Positions 15,875 to 23,197 of a DNA stretch of 64,000 nucleotides are shown here, in pieces. Every line of letters starts with the position of its first letter. Positions within the stretch are counted from its first letter, which is position 1. Under the pieces are notes generated by a model. It was not told where the DNA came from and searched no databases. It saw only the letters and a list, made by a program, of their open reading frames with translations. The position numbers and the translations under genes are program-made. The stretch comes from Actinomycetota bacterium (lineage in GTDB: Bacteria; Actinomycetota; Acidimicrobiia; Acidimicrobiales; JAJPHD01): positions 62,001-126,000 of the forward strand of contig JAJPHD010000014.1 in assembly GCA_021325455.1 (NCBI GenBank). Reading direction: 5' to 3'.

Positions 15875-16873
15875 ATGAGCCGGCCGGTGGCTCTCTACCT
15901 GCAGGACGCGCATCCCCTGAGGCAGGCCATGGAGCTGGCCCGCTATGCCGAGGAGCGCGGGTTCGCGGCGGTGTGGCAGGCCGAGAGCCGCCTCGTGCGG
16001 GAGGCAACCGTGCCCATGGCCGCCTACCTGGCCGTGACGGGGCGCATCAAGGTGGGCTCCGGGGTCGTGAACAACTGGACCCGCAACCCTGCGCTCCTGG
16101 CTTCGACGTTCTCGACCCTGGACGACCTGGCGCCCGGCCGGGTGATCCTGGGCATAGGGGCGTGGTGGGACCCGCTGGCAGCCAAGGTGGGGATCACCCG
16201 CCGGCGCCCCCTGCAGGCCATGCGGGAGACGGTGGAGGTGGTGCGGGCGCTGCTCGCCAACCAGACCGTCACCTACCACGGGGACTTCGTGCACCTGGAC
16301 GGTGTGGAGCTGGATTACGTGCACCAGGAGCGCAGGCCCAAGGAGGTGCCCATCTACGTGGGCGCCACGGGGATGAGGATGATGGAGCTGGCCGGGGAGA
16401 TCGCCGACGGGGTGGTGCTCAACTACCTGGTGTCGCCGGCCTACAACCGGGACGCCCTGTCCCACCTGGCCGCCGGGGCCGACCGGGCCGGGCGGGACCC
16501 GGCCTCGCTGGACCGGCCCCAGCTGGTGGTGTGCTCCCTCGATGAGGACCGGGACAAGGCGTTGGACGCGGCCCGCCTCCTCGTGACCCAGTACCTGGGC
16601 CAGCAGCCCCACATCATGAAGGCATCCGGTGTCCCTTCCTCCCTGCTGGAGGAAATAGGGCGGGTGCTCACCTGGCCGGCCACCCACGAGCAGGTCGAGG
16701 CGGCGGCCAGGCTGGTGCCCGACGACGTGGTGCAGATGATCACCGCCGCCGGTACGGCCGAGGAATGCCGGGCCAAGGTGGAGGAGTACGTTGCCGGAGG
16801 CTGCACCTGCCCGGTCCTCTACCCCCTGGGGGCGGACGTGCGGGCCATGATCGACGCCTTCGCCGACTGGTAG
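15875..16873 (+). CDS. LLM-class (F420- or FMN-dependent) oxidoreductase
   Basis: 332 residues, luciferase-like TIM barrel. Typical strands and loops: [77 protein letters not shown]. Actinobacterial members usually use F420, and FbiC in this window supplies the F420 precursor; FMN cannot be excluded. It starts 13 bases after ssnA with GGAGG before the ATG, so it belongs to the catabolic operon. A plausible job is redox chemistry on a purine-derived intermediate, but the substrate is unknown. Confidence 0.85.
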   Translation: MSRPVALYLQDAHPLRQAMELARYAEERGFAAVWQAESRLVREATVPMAAYLAVTGRIKVGSGVVNNWTRNPALLASTFSTLDDLAPGRVILGIGAWWDPLAAKVGITRRRPLQAMRETVEVVRALLANQTVTYHGDFVHLDGVELDYVHQERRPKEVPIYVGATGMRMMELAGEIADGVVLNYLVSPAYNRDALSHLAAGADRAGRDPASLDRPQLVVCSLDEDRDKALDAARLLVTQYLGQQPHIMKASGVPSSLLEEIGRVLTWPATHEQVEAAARLVPDDVVQMITAAGTAEECRAKVEEYVAGGCTCPVLYPLGADVRAMIDAFADW

Positions 16874-16925
16874 GCGTCCCTGGCCCACGGCCAGGTGGCG
16901 GCAGCTCGGCGGGCCTCCGCGGAAG

Positions 16926-16931
16926 TAGCCT
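16926..16931 (+). promoter_or_regulatory. Predicted -10 (TAGCCT), leaderless promoter of the regulator gene
   Basis: TAGCCT, 7 bases before the GTG at 16939. Confidence 0.45.
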
Positions 16932-16938
16932 GCGCTCG

Positions 16939-17313
16939 GTGGCCCACCCATTGCTCGAGGCGGTGAAGCCGGTGGCCGAGGCGGTTGGCGGAGAGCTGGT
17001 GGAGCCCGGTGGCCTGGCCGAAGGAGACATCCCCTTGGTGTGGGAAGGCGAGCTGGTGGGCGGGTTCCGGGTGCCCGGGCTCCATGGAGCCCTCCAGCGC
17101 ATGCTCCACGCCCTGGAGAAGGAGGCAGGCCGTCCCCTGGCGGAGCTCTCCCGGGAGGAGAAGCAGCGGGCCGTGCACCAGCTGGACCTCGCTGGTGCCT
17201 TCACGCTGCGGAGAGCCGTGGAGGAGGTCGCCGATGCCCTGGGTATCAGCCGCTTCACCGTCTACAACTACCTCAATAGTGCCGGCGCCTCGCCGCCTGA
17301 CCGCTGCCCGTAG
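16939..17313 (+). CDS. DauR/YheO-like helix-turn-helix regulator (short form)
   Basis: 124 residues. The C-terminal half matches the HTH of the DauR/YheO PAS-HTH family: LSREEKQRAVHQLDLAGAF, then RRAVEEVADALGISRFTVYNYLN, a clear helix-turn-helix ending the protein. The N-terminal half (IPLVWEGELVGGFRVPGLHGALQRML) corresponds only to the second part of the usual sensory domain; full-length relatives are about 220-240 residues. It follows the catabolic genes and precedes the mutase, with its stop inside the mutase promoter/ribosome-site region. It may regulate the purine island, possibly through the 16-mer elements at 2594 and 10919; this is a guess from position. Confidence 0.7.
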   Translation: MAHPLLEAVKPVAEAVGGELVEPGGLAEGDIPLVWEGELVGGFRVPGLHGALQRMLHALEKEAGRPLAELSREEKQRAVHQLDLAGAFTLRRAVEEVADALGISRFTVYNYLNSAGASPPDRCP

Positions 17314-17316
17314 GAT
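17311..17316 (+). promoter_or_regulatory. TAGGAT -10-like hexamer and ribosome site before the mutase gene
   Basis: TAGGAT ends 6 bases before the ATG at 17323, and the intervening bases are GGAGGC. Either a leaderless promoter or simply a ribosome site; its first three bases are the stop of the regulator gene. Confidence 0.35.
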
Positions 17317-17322
17317 GGAGGC

Positions 17323-18963
17323 ATGACGAGGCGCGAGGAGTGGCAGAAGGCGTTTGAAAAGGCGCCCTTGAGGGACGCCGACTTCGAGACCATGTCCGGG
17401 CTGCCGCTGGAGCCGGTCTACGGCCCCGCCGACGACGAGGATGCCGAGTACCCAGGTGTCTATCCCTACACGCGGGGCCCCTACGCGTCCATGTACCGGT
17501 CGAAGCTGTGGACCATGAGGATGTTCGCCGGTTTCGGCACGGCCACCGACACCAACTGGCGGTTCAAGGAGCTGCTGGCCCACGGTGGCAGCGGGCTCTC
17601 CACCGCCTTCGACATGCCCACCCTGCTGGGTGTGGACTCCGACGACCCCCGCGCCCTGGGTGAGGTGGGGCGCTGCGGCGTGGCCGTGGACACCCTGGCT
17701 GACGTGGAGGACCTCTACGCCGGCATCGACCTCGAGAAGGTCACCACCTCCATGACCATCAACTCGCCGGCGGCGGTGATCCTGGCCATGTACGTGGCCA
17801 ACGCCGAGGCCAACGGGGCCAAGAGGGCCAACCTGGGCGGGACCCTCCAGAACGACATCCTGAAGGAGTACCAGGCCCAGAAGGAGTTCGTCTTCCCGCC
17901 CCGTCCCAGCATGCGCCTGGTCGCTGACACCATCGAGTGGTGCGCGGCGGAGATGCCCCGTTGGCACCCGGTGTCCATCTCGGGCTACCACATCCGGGAG
18001 GCGGGCTCCACGGCCGCCCAGGAGCTGGCCTTCACCCTGGCCAACGGCTTCGCCTACGTCGAGTCCGCCCTGCAGAGGGGCCTGGCCGTGGACGACTTCG
18101 CCCCGCGGCTCTCGTTCTTCTTCAACGCCCACATCGACTTCTTCGAGGAGATCGCCAAGTACCGGGCGGCCCGGCGCATCTGGGCCCGGTGGATGAAGGA
18201 GCGTTACCACGCCTCCAGCCCCCGGTCGATGCAGATGCGGTTCCATACCCAGACGGCCGGCGTCTCCCTCACGGCCCAGCAGCCCGAGGTGAACATCGTG
18301 AGGACCGCCATCGAGGCGCTGGCCGGGGTCCTCGGCGGGACCCAGAGCCTGCACACCAACTCCATGGACGAGGCCCTGGCCCTTCCCACGGCCAAGGCGG
18401 CGCGCATCGCCCTGCGCACCCAGCAGGTGATCGCCTACGAGTCAGGCGTGGCCAACGTGGCCGACCCCCTGGGTGGGTCCTGGTTCGTGGAGTCCCTCAC
18501 CGACGAGATGGAGCGCCTGGCGGAGGAGACCTTCTCCTACCTGGACGACCTGGGCCACGGCTCGATGCTCGAAGGGGTGTTGCAGGGCATAGAGGAGGGC
18601 TGGTTCCAGAACGAGGTGGCGGATGCTGCTTACCGGTTCGATCGGGCGCTGAACTCGGGCCGGCGGGTCTTCGTAGGGGCCAACGCCTTCACGGAGGGCA
18701 ACGACGAGGACCCCATCGAGGTCCTGAAGATCACCGACGAGGACGAGCGCCGCCAGGTGAAGCGCCTGGCCGAGGTGAGGTCGAGGCGGGACGGTGACGC
18801 CGTCGAGCGGTCCCTGGCCTCACTGGCCGCGGCGGCAGCCGACCCCGAGGTGAACCTGATGCCGCCCCTGCTGGACGCTGTACGCACCTACGCCACGCTG
18901 GGGGAGATCATGGACCGGCTGGCTCGGGTGTTCGGCCGCCACGTGGAGCAACCCTCGATCTAG
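17323..18963 (+). CDS. B12-dependent acyl-CoA mutase large subunit, isobutyryl-CoA mutase-like
   Basis: 546 residues; substrate-binding barrel of a split adenosylcobalamin mutase, with the B12 domain in the next gene. Family landmarks: [73 protein letters not shown]. Taking Propionibacterium methylmalonyl-CoA mutase as reference (constant offset of 21), Tyr89 is Phe68, Arg207 is Gln186, Ala116 is Ala95 and His244 is His223. Phe plus Gln is the pair in isobutyryl-CoA mutase; methylmalonyl-CoA mutase has Tyr/Arg and 2-hydroxyisobutyryl-CoA mutase Ile/Gln with an Asp. So butyryl/isobutyryl-CoA or a related branched acyl-CoA is the likely substrate. The start has GGAGG before it. A MeaB-type G-protein chaperone is not in the window. 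Confidence 0.87.
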   Translation: MTRREEWQKAFEKAPLRDADFETMSGLPLEPVYGPADDEDAEYPGVYPYTRGPYASMYRSKLWTMRMFAGFGTATDTNWRFKELLAHGGSGLSTAFDMPTLLGVDSDDPRALGEVGRCGVAVDTLADVEDLYAGIDLEKVTTSMTINSPAAVILAMYVANAEANGAKRANLGGTLQNDILKEYQAQKEFVFPPRPSMRLVADTIEWCAAEMPRWHPVSISGYHIREAGSTAAQELAFTLANGFAYVESALQRGLAVDDFAPRLSFFFNAHIDFFEEIAKYRAARRIWARWMKERYHASSPRSMQMRFHTQTAGVSLTAQQPEVNIVRTAIEALAGVLGGTQSLHTNSMDEALALPTAKAARIALRTQQVIAYESGVANVADPLGGSWFVESLTDEMERLAEETFSYLDDLGHGSMLEGVLQGIEEGWFQNEVADAAYRFDRALNSGRRVFVGANAFTEGNDEDPIEVLKITDEDERRQVKRLAEVRSRRDGDAVERSLASLAAAAADPEVNLMPPLLDAVRTYATLGEIMDRLARVFGRHVEQPSI

Positions 18964-18972
18964 GCTGCGGTC

Positions 18973-19431
18973 GTGGCCGACCGGGTGCTAGTGGCCAAGC
19001 TGGGGCTGGATGGGCACGACCGGGGCATCAAGGTGGTGGCCCGCACCTTGCGGGACGCTGGTTACGAGGTGATCTACACAGGGCTCTTCCAGACGCCCGA
19101 GTCCACCGTGACAGCAGCCATCCAGGAGGACGTGGACGCCATCGGGCTCTCCATGCTCTCGGGGGCGCACCTGGCGCTGGTCCCAGCGGTCATGGAGGAG
19201 CAGCGCCGGGCCGGGGTAAGCATTCCGGTCATCGTGGGGGGGATCATCCCCGAGGACGACATCCCGGCCCTCACGAAGGCGGGGGTGTCCGCCGTCCTGG
19301 GGCCGGGCGCCTCGGCGGAGGAGGTCATCGGGGCGGTGCGAGGCGCCATAGACCGGGCGAGGCGGGAAGCGGGAGGGAGTGCCCCGGAGGGGGAGCCGGG
19401 AGGCAGTGCCCCGCAGGGAGAGCCGGCCTAA
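18973..19431 (+). CDS. B12-binding small subunit of acyl-CoA mutase
   Basis: 152 residues; Rossmann-like cobalamin domain. The DGHDRG motif supplies the lower-ligand His15 to cobalt; SMLSGAHLALVPAVM and VIVGGIIPEDDIPALTKAGVSAVLGPG hold the nucleotide tail. It starts with GTG, 10 bases after the large subunit, and the two form the mutase heterodimer. The last 18 residues before the terminal Ala are two copies of GGSAP(E/Q)GEP, encoded by a 27-base tandem repeat; this tail is not part of the family and should be disordered. Confidence 0.9.
   Translation: MADRVLVAKLGLDGHDRGIKVVARTLRDAGYEVIYTGLFQTPESTVTAAIQEDVDAIGLSMLSGAHLALVPAVMEEQRRAGVSIPVIVGGIIPEDDIPALTKAGVSAVLGPGASAEEVIGAVRGAIDRARREAGGSAPEGEPGGSAPQGEPA
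19372..19425 (+). repeat. 27-base tandem repeat, two copies, in the mutase small subunit
   Basis: Units 19372-19398 and 19399-19425, differing at a few bases and encoding GGSAPEGEP and GGSAPQGEP just before the stop. Confidence 0.85.
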
Positions 19432-19445
19432 GGGCGCCGGCCCCC

Positions 19446-21443
19446 TCAGCTCCGTTCCCCGAGCATGGGCCCGGGGCCGGCCGGGTCCATAACCCCCTGC
19501 TCGGCCCAGGCATACCGGCCCCCGAGGACCCGCTGGGCTGCCTGGTAGTTGCCATCGTCGTCGTTGTCCCACAGGCCGGCGAACAGGCGCTGGACCCGCC
19601 GGCGGGCCCCCAGGCAGAAAAGGTCCGCCAGCTCCAGGGCGGCGTCGCCGGCGGGCCCGGGGCTCGCCCCGTCGTGGGAGGCAGACCCCGGGACCCAGCC
19701 CGCCCCAGGGTCCTCCGAAGCGAAGCCGGGGCCAGCCGCGGTCGCCCCGGGCTCAGCGCTCCCGCTCTCCTCGGCCAGCATGGCGGCACGCACGCACGCC
19801 GCGCTCATGGCGAAGAGCTCCGCTCCTATGTCGACCAGCCGGCCCAGGAAGACCTGCCTTCCCTCCAGTCCTTGGCGCCAGCGGGCCATGGCGGAGAACG
19901 TGGAGCGGGCCAGGTGCCTGCTTGCTCGCTCCACGAACCGCAGGTGCCCAGCCAGCCTCCCGAACTCGGAGTAGCTCGAGGGCTTGGTCCCGGGCCCTGC
20001 CAGCAGGCCGGGCAGCCACCGGGCGTAGAAGCCGGCTGCCCGCAGGCCGGCCCTGGCCCGGGCCGGCGCCTCCAGGGAGGGATCTACCAGCGACCCGGCC
20101 ACGGACAGGTGGGTGTCGACCGCCTCCCTGGCGATCAGCAGGCGCATGATCTCCGAGGACCCCTCGAAGATGCGGGTGATGCGCAGGTCGCGCAGGACCT
20201 GCTCGGCCGGCACCGGCTTCTCTCCCCGGGCCCCGAGCGAGGCGGCCGTCTCGTACCCCCGCCCACCCCTGATCTGCACCATGCGGTCGGCGACCTGCCA
20301 GGCCATCTCCGAGCACCACAGCTTGGCCAGGGCAGCTTCGATGCGGATGTCATTGCGCTCCTCGTCGGCCAGGGCGCTCGACAGCTCCACCACGGCCTCC
20401 ATGGCGAAGGTTGCCCCGGCCATGAACGCCAGCTGGTCGGCCACGGCGGCATGCTGTCCGATGGGCTTGCCCCATTGCACCCGCTCGTTGGCCCACTCCC
20501 GGGCCCACTTGAGGCTGAGCTTGGCCGAGCCGACGCATATGGCGGGCAGGGACAGGCGGCCGGTGTTCAAGGTGGTGAGGGCCACCTTGAGCCCCTTTCC
20601 CACCTCACCCACCACGTCGCTGGCGGGGACCCTCACGTCCTCGAAGCGGGTGACACCGTTCTCGATCCCCCGCAGCCCCATGAACACGTTGCGGTGCAGC
20701 ACCCTCACCCCCGGGGCGTCGGCAGGGACCACGAAGGCGGTTATGCCGCCCCGTTCACCGCCAGAGGCGGGGACCCTGGCCATCACCACCAGCAGGTCGG
20801 CGATGACCCCGTTGGTGGTCCAGAGCTTCTCGCCGTTGATGAGGTAGGCGGATCCCCCCTCGACGGGCGTGGCCGTGCAGCGCATGCGGGCCGGGTCACT
20901 CCCCACCTCCGGCTCGGTGAGGAGGAAGGCGCTCACCTGGTCCCGGGCCACCTGGGGCAGGTACTTGCGGCGTTGCTCCTCCGTGCCGAACAGGCGCAGC
21001 GGCTGGGGCACCCCGATCGACTGGTGGGCCGAGAGCAAGGTGGAGAGGGAGGAGTGGCAGGAGCCGGCCAGGGTCAAGGCGCGGTTGTAGTACACCTGGG
21101 ACAGCCCGAGCCCCCCGTACTCCTCGTCGATGCGCATGCCGAGAGCACCCAGGGCCTTGAGCCCTTGCAGCACCTCGTCGGGGATCCGGGCATCGGCCTC
21201 TATCCGTCCCGGGTCCACCTCCTCCACCAGGAAGCGGGCCAGGCGCCCGAGGAAGACCTCCCCCCGCCGGCGGTCTGCCTCCGGTGTCCGGGGATGGGGG
21301 TGGACGAGGTCCAGGCGGAACCGTCCGAGGAACAGCTCCTTGCCGAAGCTGGGCTTGCGCCAGCCCGCTTCCCGGGCTTCCTCCGCCACCTGGCGGGACT
21401 GGGCCTCGGTTACCTCGTGGGCGGGGACGGTGGTGCTGGCCAT
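19446..21443 (-). CDS. Acyl-CoA dehydrogenase, long (VLCAD/ACAD9-like) form
   Basis: 665 residues. FAD-dependent alpha,beta-dehydrogenation of an acyl-CoA. Motifs: GALGMRIDEEYGGLGLSQ, the FAD/substrate loop LLTEPEVGSDPARM, LINGEKLWTTNG, RGIENGVTRFEDVRVP, RGGRGYETA and RITRIFEGSSEIMR with the catalytic-base region. After the core (about residue 430) there is an extra helical C-terminal domain, as in VLCAD-type enzymes, interrupted by a Gly/Ala/Pro/Ser-rich linker around residues 570-610. The ATG at 21443 has AAAGGAC before it; an upstream in-frame ATG has no ribosome site. It converges on the mutase genes with a 14-base gap, so both may serve branched or fatty acyl-CoA breakdown. Confidence 0.88.
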   Translation of the reverse strand: MASTTVPAHEVTEAQSRQVAEEAREAGWRKPSFGKELFLGRFRLDLVHPHPRTPEADRRRGEVFLGRLARFLVEEVDPGRIEADARIPDEVLQGLKALGALGMRIDEEYGGLGLSQVYYNRALTLAGSCHSSLSTLLSAHQSIGVPQPLRLFGTEEQRRKYLPQVARDQVSAFLLTEPEVGSDPARMRCTATPVEGGSAYLINGEKLWTTNGVIADLLVVMARVPASGGERGGITAFVVPADAPGVRVLHRNVFMGLRGIENGVTRFEDVRVPASDVVGEVGKGLKVALTTLNTGRLSLPAICVGSAKLSLKWAREWANERVQWGKPIGQHAAVADQLAFMAGATFAMEAVVELSSALADEERNDIRIEAALAKLWCSEMAWQVADRMVQIRGGRGYETAASLGARGEKPVPAEQVLRDLRITRIFEGSSEIMRLLIAREAVDTHLSVAGSLVDPSLEAPARARAGLRAAGFYARWLPGLLAGPGTKPSSYSEFGRLAGHLRFVERASRHLARSTFSAMARWRQGLEGRQVFLGRLVDIGAELFAMSAACVRAAMLAEESGSAEPGATAAGPGFASEDPGAGWVPGSASHDGASPGPAGDAALELADLFCLGARRRVQRLFAGLWDNDDDGNYQAAQRVLGGRYAWAEQGVMDPAGPGPMLGERS

Positions 21444-21572
21444 GGCTAGTCCTTTCCCATCCCGCCTTGTCGGGAAAGCACCTCCTCCCGGCCCACCCCC
21501 CGTCCGCTTGCAGGGGGCCCTCGGCTGGTGCTGCCTCGCCAAGGGCTCCCCGGGATGCCAGGATGCGTCCTG

Positions 21573-22700
21573 GTGATACGTTTCCGCCTGGCCGCCCCCG
21601 CCTCCTTCGCCGCCCTCTCGCTGGCTGCAGCCTTGCTGCTGTCCGGTTGCACGGGAGGGGGGACCACCAGGACGTCCTCGTCGCCGCCCTCTTCCTCATC
21701 CCCGTCGTCCTCCACCACGGCCCCTGCCGGCCAGGGCGGGGCGTCCTCCTCCGAGGCGCTCGCCCTCGAGCAGGACTACGTGAAGGTGGTGGACAAGGTC
21801 CGGCCGTCGGTGGTCCAGATCACCACCAGCTCGGGGCTGGGCTCGGGGGTGGTCTACGACACCAAGGGGGACATCGTCACCAACGATCATGTGGTCTACG
21901 GCGCCCGGACCGTTACCGTCCAGCTCCCGACCCGGAGCCAGCCGGTCCAGGGGCGCGTCGTGAGCGCCTTTCCCGGTGACGACCTGGCCGTGGTGCGGGT
22001 AAGCGGGGTCAACCCCTCGGCGCTGCACCCGGCCAAGTTCGCCGATTCCTCCAAGCTGCAGGTGGGCGACATCGTCCTGGCCATAGGGAACCCCCTGGGG
22101 CTGTCCGGGAGCGTGACCGACGGCATCGTGAGCGCCGTGGGCCGCACGGTGCCCGAGCCGGCCAAGCCGCCATCCCCCAAGGGGGTCATCACCAACGCCA
22201 TCCAGACCAGTGCCCCCATCAACCCGGGTAACAGCGGGGGCGCCCTCGTGACCTTGAGCGGGGACGTGGTGGGGATCCCCACGCTGGCCGCTGTCGACCC
22301 TCAGATCGGCGGGGCCGCCAACGGGATCGGCTTCGCCATCCCCTCCAACACCGTCACCGACATCGCCAACCAGATCATCAGGTACGGCCACGTGGTCAAC
22401 TCGCACCGGGCGGAGCTGGGCATCCTGGCCCAGCAGGTCCTGAACCAGGTGACCGGCCAACCGGCCGGGGTGCTGGTGGCCCGGCTGGCCCATCCGAGCC
22501 CGGCCGGCCGGGCCGGCATCCGGCCCGGGGACGTCATCACCGCCATCAACGGCCATGCCGTTCATACCACCTCGGACCTGGAGACGATCCTGGCCCAGCT
22601 GAAGCCGGGCCAGAGGGTGAAGGTGAGCTTCGTCAAGCCCGACGGGTCCAGGGCCACTGTCACGGTCAAGCTGGGCACCCTGCCCGGCAACACCTCCTAG
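21573..22700 (+). CDS. HtrA/DegP-like trypsin protease with PDZ domain, predicted lipoprotein
   Basis: 375 residues, exported. Signal peptide with a lipobox (LLLSGC), then a Ser/Thr/Pro-rich spacer of about 45 residues, the protease domain, and one PDZ domain (GVLVARLAHPSPAGRAGIRPGD). The catalytic triad is visible: His in TNDHVVYG, Asp in PGDDLAVVRV and Ser in INPGNSGGALV. The role is envelope protein quality control. I use GTG 21573, which follows AGGAT; ATG 21555 is an alternative without a good ribosome site. Its stop overlaps the convergent marR stop through CTAG. Confidence 0.88.
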   Translation: MIRFRLAAPASFAALSLAAALLLSGCTGGGTTRTSSSPPSSSSPSSSTTAPAGQGGASSSEALALEQDYVKVVDKVRPSVVQITTSSGLGSGVVYDTKGDIVTNDHVVYGARTVTVQLPTRSQPVQGRVVSAFPGDDLAVVRVSGVNPSALHPAKFADSSKLQVGDIVLAIGNPLGLSGSVTDGIVSAVGRTVPEPAKPPSPKGVITNAIQTSAPINPGNSGGALVTLSGDVVGIPTLAAVDPQIGGAANGIGFAIPSNTVTDIANQIIRYGHVVNSHRAELGILAQQVLNQVTGQPAGVLVARLAHPSPAGRAGIRPGDVITAINGHAVHTTSDLETILAQLKPGQRVKVSFVKPDGSRATVTVKLGTLPGNTS

Positions 22701-23197
22701 GCCTGCCCGCCCGGCTCCGGGGCCGGCTCGCCCTCATCGGTGGCCACGGGCATGGCCTCGAAGAGGGACCGGAGCCGCTCCAGCTCCTCCAGGTGGAGCC
22801 CCGCCAGGGCGGCCAGCCGGCTGCGGCCCTGCTCGGTCAGGCTCAGCCGGACCGTGCGCCGGTCCCCCCGGTCGACGTGGTGGCGCTCCACCAGGCCGGC
22901 CTCCACGGCCCGGTCGACCAGCCCCACGACGGTGTTGTGCCTGCGGAAAAGGTGGTCGGCCACCTCCCCGATGGTCGGTCCCTGCCCGTCCCGCTCGGCC
23001 CCCCGGATGGCCAGCAGGAGCTGGTGCTGGGCGGGGGTGAGGCCGGCCCGCCGGACCTGCTCCTCGCTCCAGTGAAGGAACCGCCGCAGGCCCGTGCGCA
23101 GCTCGAGCAGGCGCCTGTAATCGGCGTCCCTCAGCTGGCGCCGCCGGGGCCGCCGCCCGCTGGCGGGAACCCCCGGGGCCGGGGCCCTGGCTGTCAT
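22697..23197 (-). CDS. MarR-family transcriptional regulator
   Basis: 166 residues, winged-helix dimer. The MarR core is clear: LTPAQHQLLLAIRG, PTIGEVADHLFRRHNTVVGLVDRAVEAGLVERHHVDRGDRR (recognition helix and wing) and VRLSLTEQG. The N-terminal 25 residues are basic. The ATG overlaps the stop of the ClC gene (ATGA), so it is translated with the transporter and may regulate that operon. It shares the CTAG stop with htrA. Confidence 0.87.
   Translation of the reverse strand: MTARAPAPGVPASGRRPRRRQLRDADYRRLLELRTGLRRFLHWSEEQVRRAGLTPAQHQLLLAIRGAERDGQGPTIGEVADHLFRRHNTVVGLVDRAVEAGLVERHHVDRGDRRTVRLSLTEQGRSRLAALAGLHLEELERLRSLFEAMPVATDEGEPAPEPGGQA

Noticed and set aside
17323-18963. Methylmalonyl-CoA mutase large subunit
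   Set aside because: The carboxylate-binding Arg is Gln186 and the Tyr is Phe68, as in isobutyryl-CoA mutase.
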